Source: Coprinopsis marcescibilis (Eukaryota > Basidiomycota > Agaricomycetes > Agaricales > Psathyrellaceae). Taken from it: a DNA stretch of 45,475 bases. The DNA lies in the NCBI GenBank assembly GCA_004369085.1, contig ML210348.1:8945-54419 (forward strand), in the 5' to 3' direction. A model generated the notes under the pieces. The model was not told where the DNA came from. It saw only the letters and a list, made by a program, of their open reading frames with translations, and searched no databases. The translations under genes and the position numbers were made by a program. Below, one piece after another: positions 1 through 11,300 of the stretch; positions within the stretch are counted from its first letter, which is position 1; the number at the start of each line of letters is the position of its first letter.

Positions 1-3000
1 ATCGGCACCGACATAAGAATCGCAAATAACATACAGCTTGAGCTTGTGGCTTCCCTTGGGCAAGGTTTAACCTTGAGGTTTTTGTTGACCGTGACTTTCT
101 TGATGATGAGTAGTTGGCGAGTGTTAGGGTCCCCAACAACGAGCCACCAGTTGGCCATTTTCTTGAGTGGGTAGTAGGGGGCGATGACGACGGGATCTGA
201 AGGCTCTTCGTCTTCCTCGTCGTCGGCGTCCCGAGAAAGCGCAACTTGGAGGTAGATTGGAGCACCAGCGGTGTAGTCGCCCTTGGCCAGTTGGTGATTC
301 ACGTCCAAAGTAGGATCGACTTGACGCATGTGGCCACGTCACGCCTACGGCAACATACTCATCACTTGAAGGCGAAGATTGTATACGAAAAGGAACGCAC
401 ATTTGGGCAGGGTTCATCTGCAACAGTTTATTTCTGGTGTCATCTTCAAGCTCCATGATGTCATACACCGAGTTGACGCCAGCATCCTTGCAACGTTTGA
501 TGGCCTGCAAGCATTGGTAAGCAAACCATCAGCGAGATATACCTAGCGAAAAACATACCTCAGATTCGAAGTGAGGGATCTGCTTGAGCGGCGAATCAGT
601 CTCCCACATGCCCTGCACACACATCTGCGATACATCCACAGCACACAGCGCATTGAGCCACGCGTTGGACGACATAACGTCGACGCAGGCTGACAGAAGG
701 TTGAGGACCTTTTCGAGTACGAGGGCCTGGTCTGCGGCAAGATCGGGTGGAAGGTGCGGACGAGAGAAGTGGGCTTGCAGCAACAGGAAAGTCTTGAAAA
801 TAAGGAGCCTCGAAGTTGGGGGTGTCGATCTTGACGGGGACGCGGTCGTAGATACACTCGAAGAGAGTGTCTTCGTGACGACGAATGGGGATCGTCTCGA
901 ACTCTGCAGAGGAGGAAACGACCTCGAGGAGACCCTTGAGCTTCGTTCGCTCTTTGAGAGAGAGGGTGTACACCTCCACAGTCACATCTGTCGGGAGCGT
1001 TATCCAAGTGGACGATTCTCAGAACGAAGGGTATGCACAAGAGATGTTGTAATAAGCTGCGATCATGCCCAGGTTCAATGGTGAAACGTCCATGTCCTCC
1101 TCTGTGTACTTATTAGCTTGGACCGTCATGAGGCAAGGAGATAAATCGTACCTATCGCGATACACTTTAAGTTGACGAGGTCGCTCAGGGTGTTCTCGAC
1201 CAACTCGGAAAGGTCGTCAGACAGGTGTTGATGGCTGACATTGTGGAGGTTATAGTAGTTAGGGTTCTGGGTCATCCTTCGGTAAAAGTAGGTCCAAGTT
1301 AGGAGATCCTGAAGATACATCATTAGCCCTTGAATCATTTCATGAGAGACGATCTGAACTCACCATGGCATCCTGCTTGTTCTCAATGGTCTTCACTGCG
1401 ACTTCGGCAAGGAAGTAATCGTGCAGCATGTGTGTGGGTAGGTGCGACTCGATGGGAAGACCTTCACCCAGGAACTTCTTATAAAAGTCCTTCCTTGTCT
1501 GCTGGCACATCAATACGCATCGACTTCGCTCATCCTGCAATGGTCGACAAGCCCGACCCATCATCTGCAGAACATCCATGACAGGATAATCAACATATCG
1601 ATGTTCCTTTCCTTCGTAATATTGGACGCCCATGATGATGACCATGTAGCTTGCGACTGGAAGACTCCAGGCGGTGTCCTATATTAAGGGTTAGTGGGAC
1701 TCGTACGATGTGAACCTGCAACTGTACTAACTTTGGAAGCAACCAGAACCTGAATTGCGCCCGACTCAAACAGTCTCTGCACAATGCGCTTGTCCTGTTT
1801 CGACAACGCTTCATGATAATAACCGATACCGTGGCTCAACACCTCTGCCAAGCCTTTATCGCTGACGTGGTCCAAGTGGGGTTGCAGATCCGCCAACTCA
1901 ATGTTCAGGAATCGGTCCGGCTGGTCGTCCGCAGCACAATGAGTAAGGATGTCGTCTACAGTCATGCGGCATTGTCGACGCGATGGCACGAAGACAGTGA
2001 CCGGCTTTGTGGGGGCGTATTCACAAATGGCGAGATAGGCAGGTTTGGACATGGATATCATCAACGACGGGAAGTGAGGGATTTGGAATGACTGGAGATG
2101 AATGTCCATGTCGAGTGGTCGGGCACTGTGAATGCAGTCGTCAGTCAGATGCTTTCGGCAAGAAACTATGAGCATACCTTGGGGAGAAGTTGAAGATCGC
2201 ATGCGATGGCGCACCCATCCACTCTCCCAAATCGCGGGCATTGGCCAACGAGACACTGCAAGCCACAATACGGGTCTTGATATCAGTCTGAGCTGACACG
2301 TATCTCGTTCTTGAGATCACAACCTCATACGTAGGCCCAACCTCTCCTCCCACCAGCTGAATCTCGTCCGCAATGAGCAACCCCAGAGTTTGCACATTCT
2401 TGCGTTGGCGCCAACGTCTCGAAATAACATCCCACTAGAAAAGAGTACCAATTAGCTTTGACTGACCCGGGACTCGGGAAGAAGGGATATAACATACCTG
2501 AGTCGGTGTGCAAACAATAACATCGCCCTTCTCCAGCAACCTCAGATCCGCACTAGTCTCACCCGTCAGGCTCACAATCTCCTTCCCACCCTGTACCTTG
2601 GAGAATTTGGCCTGCCACTCCTGGACACGCAAATCCACCATATCCTGGTAAGGCTCGATGCACACCGCCCTCTTAGCCTCCTTCTTGCTCCACAACCTCA
2701 GTAACGCGAACTCGGCACAGATAGTCTTGCCGCTTCCGGTTGGCGCACCGATGAAGACGTTGTCGTCGGTTGTATACAGAGCCTGGAAGACTTGAGTCTG
2801 GATTTTGTTGAAGGTCTGAATGGTTGAGGAATATAATGCTTCAAACTCCTTGTTGTGCAAAGCAGTGAGAGGGAGGGGTTGGAGGTCAAGAAGAGGTGTG
2901 GGTGCAGGGAATTTGTCAGGAAGGATGAGATGCTTGAAGGAAATGGGAAGCCGCGTCTCAGCATGGAGCCAGCGATCAGAGATAACGGAGATGTAGTAGT

Positions 3001-6000
3001 TTGGTGGAACTGGCTCGAACATTGGGACGGTAAGGGTAACACTGTGCTCGTCGGTTGCATACCGCTGGCGAAGGGTGAACATGTCGTGGAACAGGATAAC
3101 CTCACCATCCACATCTTCGACCATGATGTGGAAGGCTTCGGCACCGCCGTGCACCTCTGGATCCCATTGGAAGTCGGGGACGATGGACAGGTCAACGCGC
3201 AGCAACGAACGAGTGATGGGTTGAACCTGTGCTTGAAGTCTGCGATGAAACAATTAAGATCGATTAAAAGAGTGTGTATCCGAAAACGAACGTACTGAAG
3301 CTTGGGGAACTGATGCACAAGCCTGTGGACCCGTCGACCTTCCTTCGGCAATCCAAGCAGTTCGCCGATTTCAGGGGGGCTCAAATCGAAGTATCGATAC
3401 CAAGGCTATAGGCAATCCACGTCAGCCACCGAGATTTGCCCTCAAAAACCCCAACAAAAACTTACGAATTGTTTACTCTCCGCCTTCCTCACAATCTCCC
3501 CGGGAACCTTGGGGAACTGTCTCAGCGGGGTCATCGATCCCCACATCTTCTTCTCCACCATTTTGCACATATCCAGTGCAGCCTTCGCGGGTGCAGCCCA
3601 TCCACGCTTTAAGCAAATCTCGAAGATGGCTCGCAGAATTCTGTTGTTCATAAAAGGAAATCAAGCAAATAACAGCAAATAAGTTTCTCGACAGGGGGGA
3701 ACAAGATAAAAACGTACCGGCCGGCGGATTGTTGGATGAAGACCATATCAGCGACGAGGACAAATCCGTCAAGCTTTAGTCCAGAGATGAAGGCTTGAAG
3801 TAGGACGTTAATCTTGGCAGCAGGTTCGTCGACGCTCTCTTTCACCGGAATGGGCACACGGTCCAAAAGCTTTGCCAGTTCCAGCTTTTCCTCTTGACGA
3901 ACCTGGCAAGCTTCGTCAGTGAACCAGAGAGAGTATTGAACGTATGCATTACTCACCGGTAGCAGTTTGAACTCGTTCGAAAGAGCGAACACCCTGAAGA
4001 GTTCGATCATGGACATTGTTGACCGCAAATGCTGGTTGTACACCATCATCGAATTGTAAGTCACATAGTAATGCGACGCGATCCTTCCGAGTTCAGTGCT
4101 CTGGAACTTTCCGCTGGCCCTTTCGTACTTCAGAAGCTGGCACTTCTCCAGAAGCACAGCGGCCGAATGGACGATATCGGCCCGCTTCTGCACCAGCCCG
4201 CTGTCGTCCTCCATGTAGTCCGCACCGACACCGTACAGTGCTGGGTCCTTGAGCATACGGACGTAGCTAGAAAGAGGGATCAGCGTCAAGAATGAATCGA
4301 AAATGAAGAGGAATACTCACTAGTAGGTGTACCCCAGCCACTGAACAGCTTCATCCCTATTCCTAATCGTCCCAAGCACAATCTCCGCATTCAAGTTATC
4401 CGCCAATTTCGACACAAACTGACTCTCGATCGGGAGCTGCTGGTTAAGCAAGCTCAGATAGTACTGCATCTCCGCGTGATTCGTGATAATCACACCTTCT
4501 CCAAAGGTGTCGAATTGCGGACGACCAGCACGACCGAGCATCTGGAGGACATCCTGCGACGATAGCTCCACCCATCGTCCCTTCTCGGGGTTGTAGATCT
4601 GTGTGCCCTTGATGATGACGGTATGTGCGGGTAGATTGACACCCCATGCAAGCGTAGCGGTACACACAAGCACCTGGATGTGCCCTTCGCTGAAGAGCTC
4701 CTCGACGGTTGTACGGTCGGCACGGTTCATACCGGCGTGATGGATTGCGAATCCAAAGGGAAGCAAATCCTTGAGATTTCCGTCCTTGACAGTTTCCACC
4801 TCCTGGAGCAGAATTTCGCGGGTTGCACCTTCAGGCTTGACGAACTTGGTGATCTCGTCCTTGTCCACGGCCATGTCCCGCAGAAACTTGGCCGTCTTGG
4901 CCGTTTCCTTCCGCGAGTGCACGAAGACGAGTGTCTGATTCTTGCCCGCCTGCTCCAACACCTTCTCGTAACACACCTCGTTCATGACCTGGTATCGCTT
5001 GATCGCCTTCTTCTCTGTGATGCCGATGAATGTTTGCTGGAGGCCGCAAGGTCGGTATGAGCTGTCGAAGTAGAAGAGACCCTTCTTCTCGTCGACGCGA
5101 AGGAAAGTCGCAACGTCGTGGTAGTTGGGCAATGTCGCCGACAACCCAACCAGCCGCACGTACTCGTTGGTCTGTTCCATCCTCCTGATCGTTCGTGCAA
5201 TGATACTCTCCACGACAGGCCCACGCTCATCGTGCAACAAGTGGATTTCATCGACGATGATGAGGCGAACAAGGTTGGTATAGCTGGTGTCCGTGCTCTT
5301 GCGCGTGATGACGTCCCATTTCTCTGGGGTTGCGACGATAATCTGAGTTTCAGCGATCTGCTGCTTGTTCATTTGCGAGTCACCGGTGAGTTCCCCAACT
5401 TTGATGCCATATGGTTTGAGACGGTGTGAGAAATTCCCGACCATCTCGGCGACAAGAGCTTTCATGGGCGCGATGTAGACGATTTTGAAAGCATCCAGGT
5501 CATATGTGTCGTCGTCCCGGCGGTGCTTGGCGAGTTCGTTGAGGATGGTTAGCATGGCGACGTTGGTCTGAATCCATTGTCAGTCGATAGATAATTTAAG
5601 ATGGCATAAACGCACCTTTCCAGCACCCGTTGGGGCACATAGTAAGATTGGCTCGTCAGTGCCAAATGCGACGGGGTACAGTTTGCTCTGGATCCTGTTG
5701 AGGTTGCGGACGTTGGAACCAAAAGCCCTGCGAGCCCACGCAGGCAAAGCGTCGATGGTTACGAGTTCGTTCTCCGCGAGGGGCTTCGGTTTGGCGAAAG
5801 GGACGTGGATCTCCTCGAATCCCTTCCTAGAACGTTTGAAAGAGCCGTCAGGAAGCTTGACCTTCTTGTTCGACATCAGATGGCCTCCTTGGCTGAACAC
5901 CATGCTCTCGAGATCAATCGTCCGCTTTGGTTGTACCGTCGAACCTGGAGCAATGTTGGCAGTTTTGGGAATGGCTCCCGGCTCGTCGACATCCATAGCA

Positions 6001-7193
6001 TCAGAACCTTTGGCCTTGGACTGCCTATCTCCTGCCAGCTCACGCAAAATCCAGCCCACTCCCTTCTCCCGCATGGCAACCTCGACGTTGACGCGTTCGT
6101 CCGCGTCGCTCCGCATGAGCTTTGTACACCAGACGATTACGTCGCGGTTCTTGATGAGCTTGGAGATGATGTGGAAGCTCTGGTAATCGAAAAGCTCCAT
6201 AAGCTGGTTCTCGGCGTCGCGTGCGCTGGATTCTGAACCAAGGATGCTGAGTATGGATGCTGCTTTGTCGGCAGCGGTGACCGGGTCAGGATAAACTTCT
6301 GAGACCTGACGTTGGACCCAGAAGCCGTCGACGGAATGTGGGGAGACCGTATCTTTGTCGGCCTTGGATTTTTTGTCGCGACTGGACTCGCCGCCAATGA
6401 CGAGCTCCTCGTCGCCACCGTCGACGCCATCCATAGCGACCTGCTCTTCCTCCTTCTCCTCGTCCTCGTCGTCATCATCCGAGCCCTCGTTGACCTCGTA
6501 GCCCTCCTCGTCGTCTTCCTCCTGCTCCTCGTCATCGAACACGACTGCGACACCCACGTCGTCATCAATCTCCGCATCCTTCCTCTCCATCTCTGCATCT
6601 ACCATATTCTCATCCTCTGCGTTGTAATCTGTGATCTTCTTCGACAACCCAAGCAATTGAGAGAACGTCTCGTTCGCCACATGTCCCAAAATATCCTCTA
6701 CTTCCTTTTTCTTGTCGAAATCCTTCAATGACTCGTTCTTCAACGACTCCAAAACCGTGTCGGCCGCGCTGCGAACGATGTCCTGGGCCTGGTCACCCAA
6801 TGCAGAATGCACCAAGGCCAACATAAGTTGGTAAACCTCGCGTGTCTCCGCCGTGCGCGGCCGATACGTCAACCCCTCCACGTCCTGCGTCGCCTCGATA
6901 ATGTCTGAATAACCAAATCCTCCCAACTCTGCTTTGCGTTTGGTAGCCTGTTTCTCAACTGCGTCCTGCTTATCCACGGCCTTTTTCTTCTTCTTGTCGA
7001 GGTCCTTGGGTGCCTGGCGCTGGACCCTGGAACCCATGTCCTTGGGGTCAATCTTGCCTGCCAAAGACGTCGGCGCACCATCTGGTTCCTTGTCTCTGCG
7101 TGGCAGCACCGACCGGTCGGCGGTCAAAACCAGCGACGAAATAGCGCCATAATTGTAGCCAGACAAGTCTGGCTGGCCTGGTCGTCCAGACAT
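1..7193 (-). CDS. BRR2: Pre-mRNA-splicing helicase BRR2 (U5 snRNP 200 kDa), 3' end cut by window edge
   Basis: Ski2-like DExD/H helicase that unwinds U4/U6 snRNA during spliceosome activation. Fifteen exons: 7193-5616, 5567-4321, 4266-3957, 3902-3718, 3640-3466, 3405-3296, 3239-2498, 2434-2178, 2125-1732, 1678-1364, 1308-1152, 1101-1039, 987-559, 504-401, 344-<1. About 2136 residues are visible. The first cassette has APTGAGK (K526, exactly at an intron) and DEIH (632-635) and is followed by a Sec63 unit. The second cassette has APTGSGKT (K about 1373) and the degenerate DEIQ typical of BRR2's inactive cassette, then a second Sec63 domain. An acidic stretch lies at 6420-6560. I chose the ATG at 7193 ([16 protein letters not shown]), the conserved N-terminus as I recall it; an upstream in-frame ATG at 7373 would add 60 residues. 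The last 0.8 kb needs three single-base corrections (near 797-800, 316 and 64-66) to stay in frame. Confidence 0.95.
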
Positions 7194-7534
7194 AATAAGG
7201 GTAGTAGTGGTGGTAGAGAACGAAACTGGGGAAGGCTGCAAGCCAGGATCAAGTTTCTTGAAGCCGGCCCTAAATACATCCGCATTCCACGTGACCACCT
7301 GACGCGCTGTGAATCGAAACATCTTTCGCAGCGGCGCAGCCCTAGGCTTGCTCTCTTCGTCCGAATTGGCCATTGGATGTTCTGAATGGCAAATGCCAAT
7401 GAACCATTTGGAAATCGATATTCAAATAATGTGGTTATTTTAGTGGGTGAAATTTGAAAGGCCATAATACGCTTCACGGGACTGTTAATTGTACCCCTAA
7501 TCCTCTCTCTAACGGCCTCGAAATTATGCTGTGG
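7194..7534. other. Intergenic: BRR2 5' leader / 3' flank of the P-loop ATPase gene
   Basis: 341 bp between two genes transcribed in the same (minus) direction. The BRR2 reading frame stays open up to an ATG at 7373, so 7194-7373 may be either 5' UTR or a 60-residue extension. That extension is basic, then Thr/Ser-rich, and looks unlike known BRR2 N-termini. I see no RNA gene or repeat here. Confidence 0.5.
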
Positions 7535-8161
7535 TCAAAAACCGGACAATCCCAAGGTAAGTACCATCCTTTCATACAAAAACCTCGTTTCCGAACCAAA
7601 CTCCTTGTAGGGAATATCCCAGCCCCGTAACAATTCCTTGTAAATTTGCAGGCAACGGTCTTGTTGTTCGAGAGAGCGGACACCATCGTCAACTACCCAT
7701 TCTTTGACTGGGGCCAATAGAATAACAGTTGACGACGGAGACCTATACCTCGCCAACGCTCTTTGGAACGCACTATTGGCCGTCAACAGTTGAAGTCGTC
7801 GTTTGGCCTCAAGGTCGGTTTCGGATGTGAGTTGGGAGTACACGACTGGGTCAACAGCTGACCTGTCGCACAGGATGACACCGAAAGTTGTTGATTTCTC
7901 TTCACGTTTCAAATGTTCTTCCAGTATGTCTATTTGCATCTGGACATGTCCGACGTCGTTGCGTGTGTACCCCTTGGCCTTCATTACCTGGCGAGCGACC
8001 TCTGTGATGTAGGCTGGTCCTACCAGCCCCAGGCGTCGTGCCAATACATCACAGAGCGTTGTTTTGCCAGTTGACTATCAAATTGCAATTAATAACACGC
8101 AACGCAACGATTGCTCTGGAAAACTCACAGAAGGACCTATGATATAGATCGCCTTGGTCAT
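7535..8161 (-). CDS. Small P-loop ATPase (AAA_28 / NadR-like kinase fold)
   Basis: Two exons, 8161-8129 and 8074-7535, encode 190 residues; the 54 nt intron falls inside the nucleotide-binding loop. The Walker A motif GPSSTGKT is at residues 9-16 (K15) right at the N-terminus, followed by a helix and a TEVARQV segment typical of AAA_28 proteins, which relate to the NadR nicotinamide-riboside kinase domain and to fly Ttd14. ILCDRSAVDP resembles the second conserved acidic motif. No other domain is present. The substrate is unknown; nucleotide or small-metabolite phosphorylation is a family-level inference only. The start is the only ATG that puts the Walker loop in frame. It is divergent from the RdRP-helicase gene with 168 bp between start codons, so the two probably share a promoter region. 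Confidence 0.85.
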
Positions 8162-8329
8162 GTTGGGGGTGAAGCATCAACTTCTCATGCAAACAGACCT
8201 ATTTAAACGTGTTTTCAAGTGCGCATCCCACGCTCCACATCTTTCACCTCTTCACTCACCTTATCGATTTAGCCTTGCTGCGGTGGAACTACACCGGACC
8301 TTTCAACGCAGCAGCGCCAAAGGATCAAG
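8162..8329. promoter_or_regulatory. Short divergent promoter between P-loop ATPase and RdRP-helicase genes
   Basis: Only 168 bp separate two divergent start codons, so core promoters and 5' UTRs of both genes must lie here. A TATA-like TATTTAAA is at 8200-8207, about 120 bp before the RdRP ATG. CT-rich runs, common upstream of fungal start codons, precede the RdRP start. Confidence 0.5.
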
Positions 8330-11300
8330 ATGAAGTGGCCGAAAGCCATCGTGCTCAAGCCCAATCCAAAGCATGACGACGATGACTGGCATTTCACTAT
8401 TCCCCTGCAATTTGTGGATCAGGGGCTTCGGCAGACAAGAATGCTCAAAATAATCCTTTCGGGTGCCGCGATCACTCTGGATACGGAAAAGATGTCCTCG
8501 AACAGGATCCTGAATGCTGACGATGCGACAAAATTCATCCTACTTATGGTTGACAGGTCGTTCCGCTTCCCAGACCACCCACCAAAGATTGCGACGGAGT
8601 ACCTCAACAGAATGTTCAAAGCAGGTGTCTTCTTGAATAAGGTTCAGTACCGATTCTACCACCATAGTAATAGTCAGCTGGTAAGTAAGATCCGTCTCAT
8701 CTTATGCCACCCTCTCTGACACATTCTCCTTACAGCGCGGCAGATCGTGCTTTCTCAGGGAGGCCAATACGGATAAAGAACTGGATGACCGAATCTATGA
8801 TATGGGAGACTTCGGCCGCATTGCCAACGTCGCTAAACGTAAGCTGTTCTAATTTTGAAAACCATCGTGGTGATAAGGTTCTCACACCCATCATCTTGCA
8901 GGTGCCAAGCGGATCGGTCTACTGTTTTCCTCTGCGGAAATCGACTTCCAGTTGGACCCAGAGCTCGTCGAGGATATCCCTGACATCGAAGTTGGGAATG
9001 AAGTTTTCTCAGATGGGTGCGGGTTGATTTCGCAGTCGCTCGCCATTAAAATCGCCAAAGCCAAAAAGATTCTATTCCGTGGCATGAGATACACGCCTAC
9101 CGTCATTCAAATCCGGTCAGTCCCCCTGCTATACCATGTCCTAAAGCTAACTCGTCCAATGCTTGAACAGATATCTGGGCTACAAAGGCGTGCTCATGCA
9201 ACACCCTGACCTTGACACTCGCAATAGCACAAGAGAACAAGGAACGAAAGCTTGCCTCGCACAGTTCCGCAAAAGCATGAAGAAGTTCAAATCCACGGCC
9301 GACCATAGCTTCTCCGTCGTCGGCTACTCCAAGCCCTACACGTTCGGGAGGCTCAACAACGACATCATCACCCTCATCTCCAGCCTCGGGGTCTCTACCG
9401 AAAAGCTTATCGCCAAACAGCAAGCATACTTTGATTGGATTATTGACGCTATTAAAATAGACACCGATCTTGAAGCCTCACTCGACTTCCTCTCGTGTCT
9501 GGACAAGTACGATAAGGCGGAGAAGGTGTTCTTGAGAGAGGGTGTGAGTGATGAGGGAATCTTGAAGGATATTAGGGCGATGCAGTTGGAGGAGCTCAGC
9601 AAGCACCATGATAAGCAAACGAACAAATTCAAGACGAGGATGATCATACATAAATCAAGAAGACTTTTTGGGGTGTGTGATCCTTACGGGGTCTTGAAGG
9701 AAGGGCAGGTGCATATCAGGATCACTGTTGGGCGGAAGGGACCAGCAACACCTATCCACGGCGATGTTCTGATCGTTCGGAATCCATGCTTACACCCTGG
9801 TACGACCTGGCTTCACAGTATCCTTTTATGGTGTTCTAATGTTGGCTCCATGGATTAGGCGATTGTCTGAAGCTTCGTGCTGTAGACCATCCTCAGTTGG
9901 GGCACCTCGTGGATTGTGTCGTATTCGCGACTACGGTACGCAAACCGGGTAATAAACCTGCCCCTTCCATGTCAAGTGGGGGCGATTTGGATGGTATGTG
10001 GCACGTCATCAGGTATTGCCAATTGGCACCAACCATCCATTTAGGTGACGAATTCTTCGTATGTTGGGACCCTGATCTGGTTCCACCTCATGTATCCGAG
10101 GTGCGCTTTCATTGCTTTTTCACCATGCATATGAATTAATGAATACAAGTCCTACGACTACCCTCCAAATAAAGAGCCCAGACCCAAAAATGTGACCAGA
10201 GAGGACCTCGCGAACCACTTCGCATCTTACAACTCGTACGTCAAGACCTCCCCTTCATATCATCACTACCAACGTCTAACATCCCAACAGCTCAGGCGTA
10301 GCCCGTGTTTCCGCCCTTCACAACAAATGGGCCATAAGCAGTCCCAAAGGGGCACTGTGCGTTGAATGTCAAGAACTCAACGTCCTGCATTCCCAATCCG
10401 TCGACGGTGCACCAATCAAGATTCCAGATCGCCTGAAGAACCCTCCAGAGCCCGAGGAACCCTTTATCATCGATCTCCTGCAAAAACACGAAGAGGAGTT
10501 CGAAACCACCTTTCGCGCTTCCCCAGCAGTCAACCCGGGTGATCTAGTTTATCTCGACGCAGAACACGCCGAGCGCCACATCGTGCAGCTCTTCAAGAGC
10601 AACCAAAATGCTCTATCGGAATATCAACTGTTCGAACTTGCCCTCCGTCTCTCTCGAAAACATAAATTCGACGTGAAGCCGTTTTTGAGCTTGCTGGATC
10701 TATCGGCGCTGTCCGCAATGCAGAAGCATACAATTAGCACAACCCTGCACATGGAGAAGGTGGATCATCCCTATTTGTGGAACTCGCTATTCCAGTCGGA
10801 TATTCTTTCGACGCATGATTTGAGGCTGCGGGGGTTGGATTCATCAATTTCGCTCCAGAAGTTGTATACGTCGAGCGTGCACAGCCAGGTAACATTTTTT
10901 GAGTATTTGAGGAGGGCGACCCAGGACTATACGAGGAAGTTGTTGTTGCTCAGGGTATGCATCGTGCTTGGCTTCACAGAGATGACGTGGCTGATCGGTT
11001 TTCCGTAGACCGACGATAGGTTCGCAATCGGGATTTTCATGCGGGGCCAGATAGCCTGGGACGAACTCACGGATTCGGAGGTGGATGAGAACGTTGTAGT
11101 CGTCTCATTCATGGCCAGATCCTCCTCTACGCCACCTACACGTAAACCATGCGATAGAGGCTACCGCCTGCACTGCAGCTACGGCCGGTTCCAGCTCTAC
11201 GATCGCAACATTGGGAACACTTTTGTCTTTATTGGAAAAGCTCCGTCAGGACACGAATCGGAAGTCATCACCAGCATTGCTTTGCAAAAACTTTCCAAAA

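Noticed and set aside
6312..6731. Plus-strand 139-codon frame opposite BRR2
   Set aside because: It is the antisense of the acidic Asp/Glu-rich BRR2 region, which automatically reads as a Val/Leu-rich frame.
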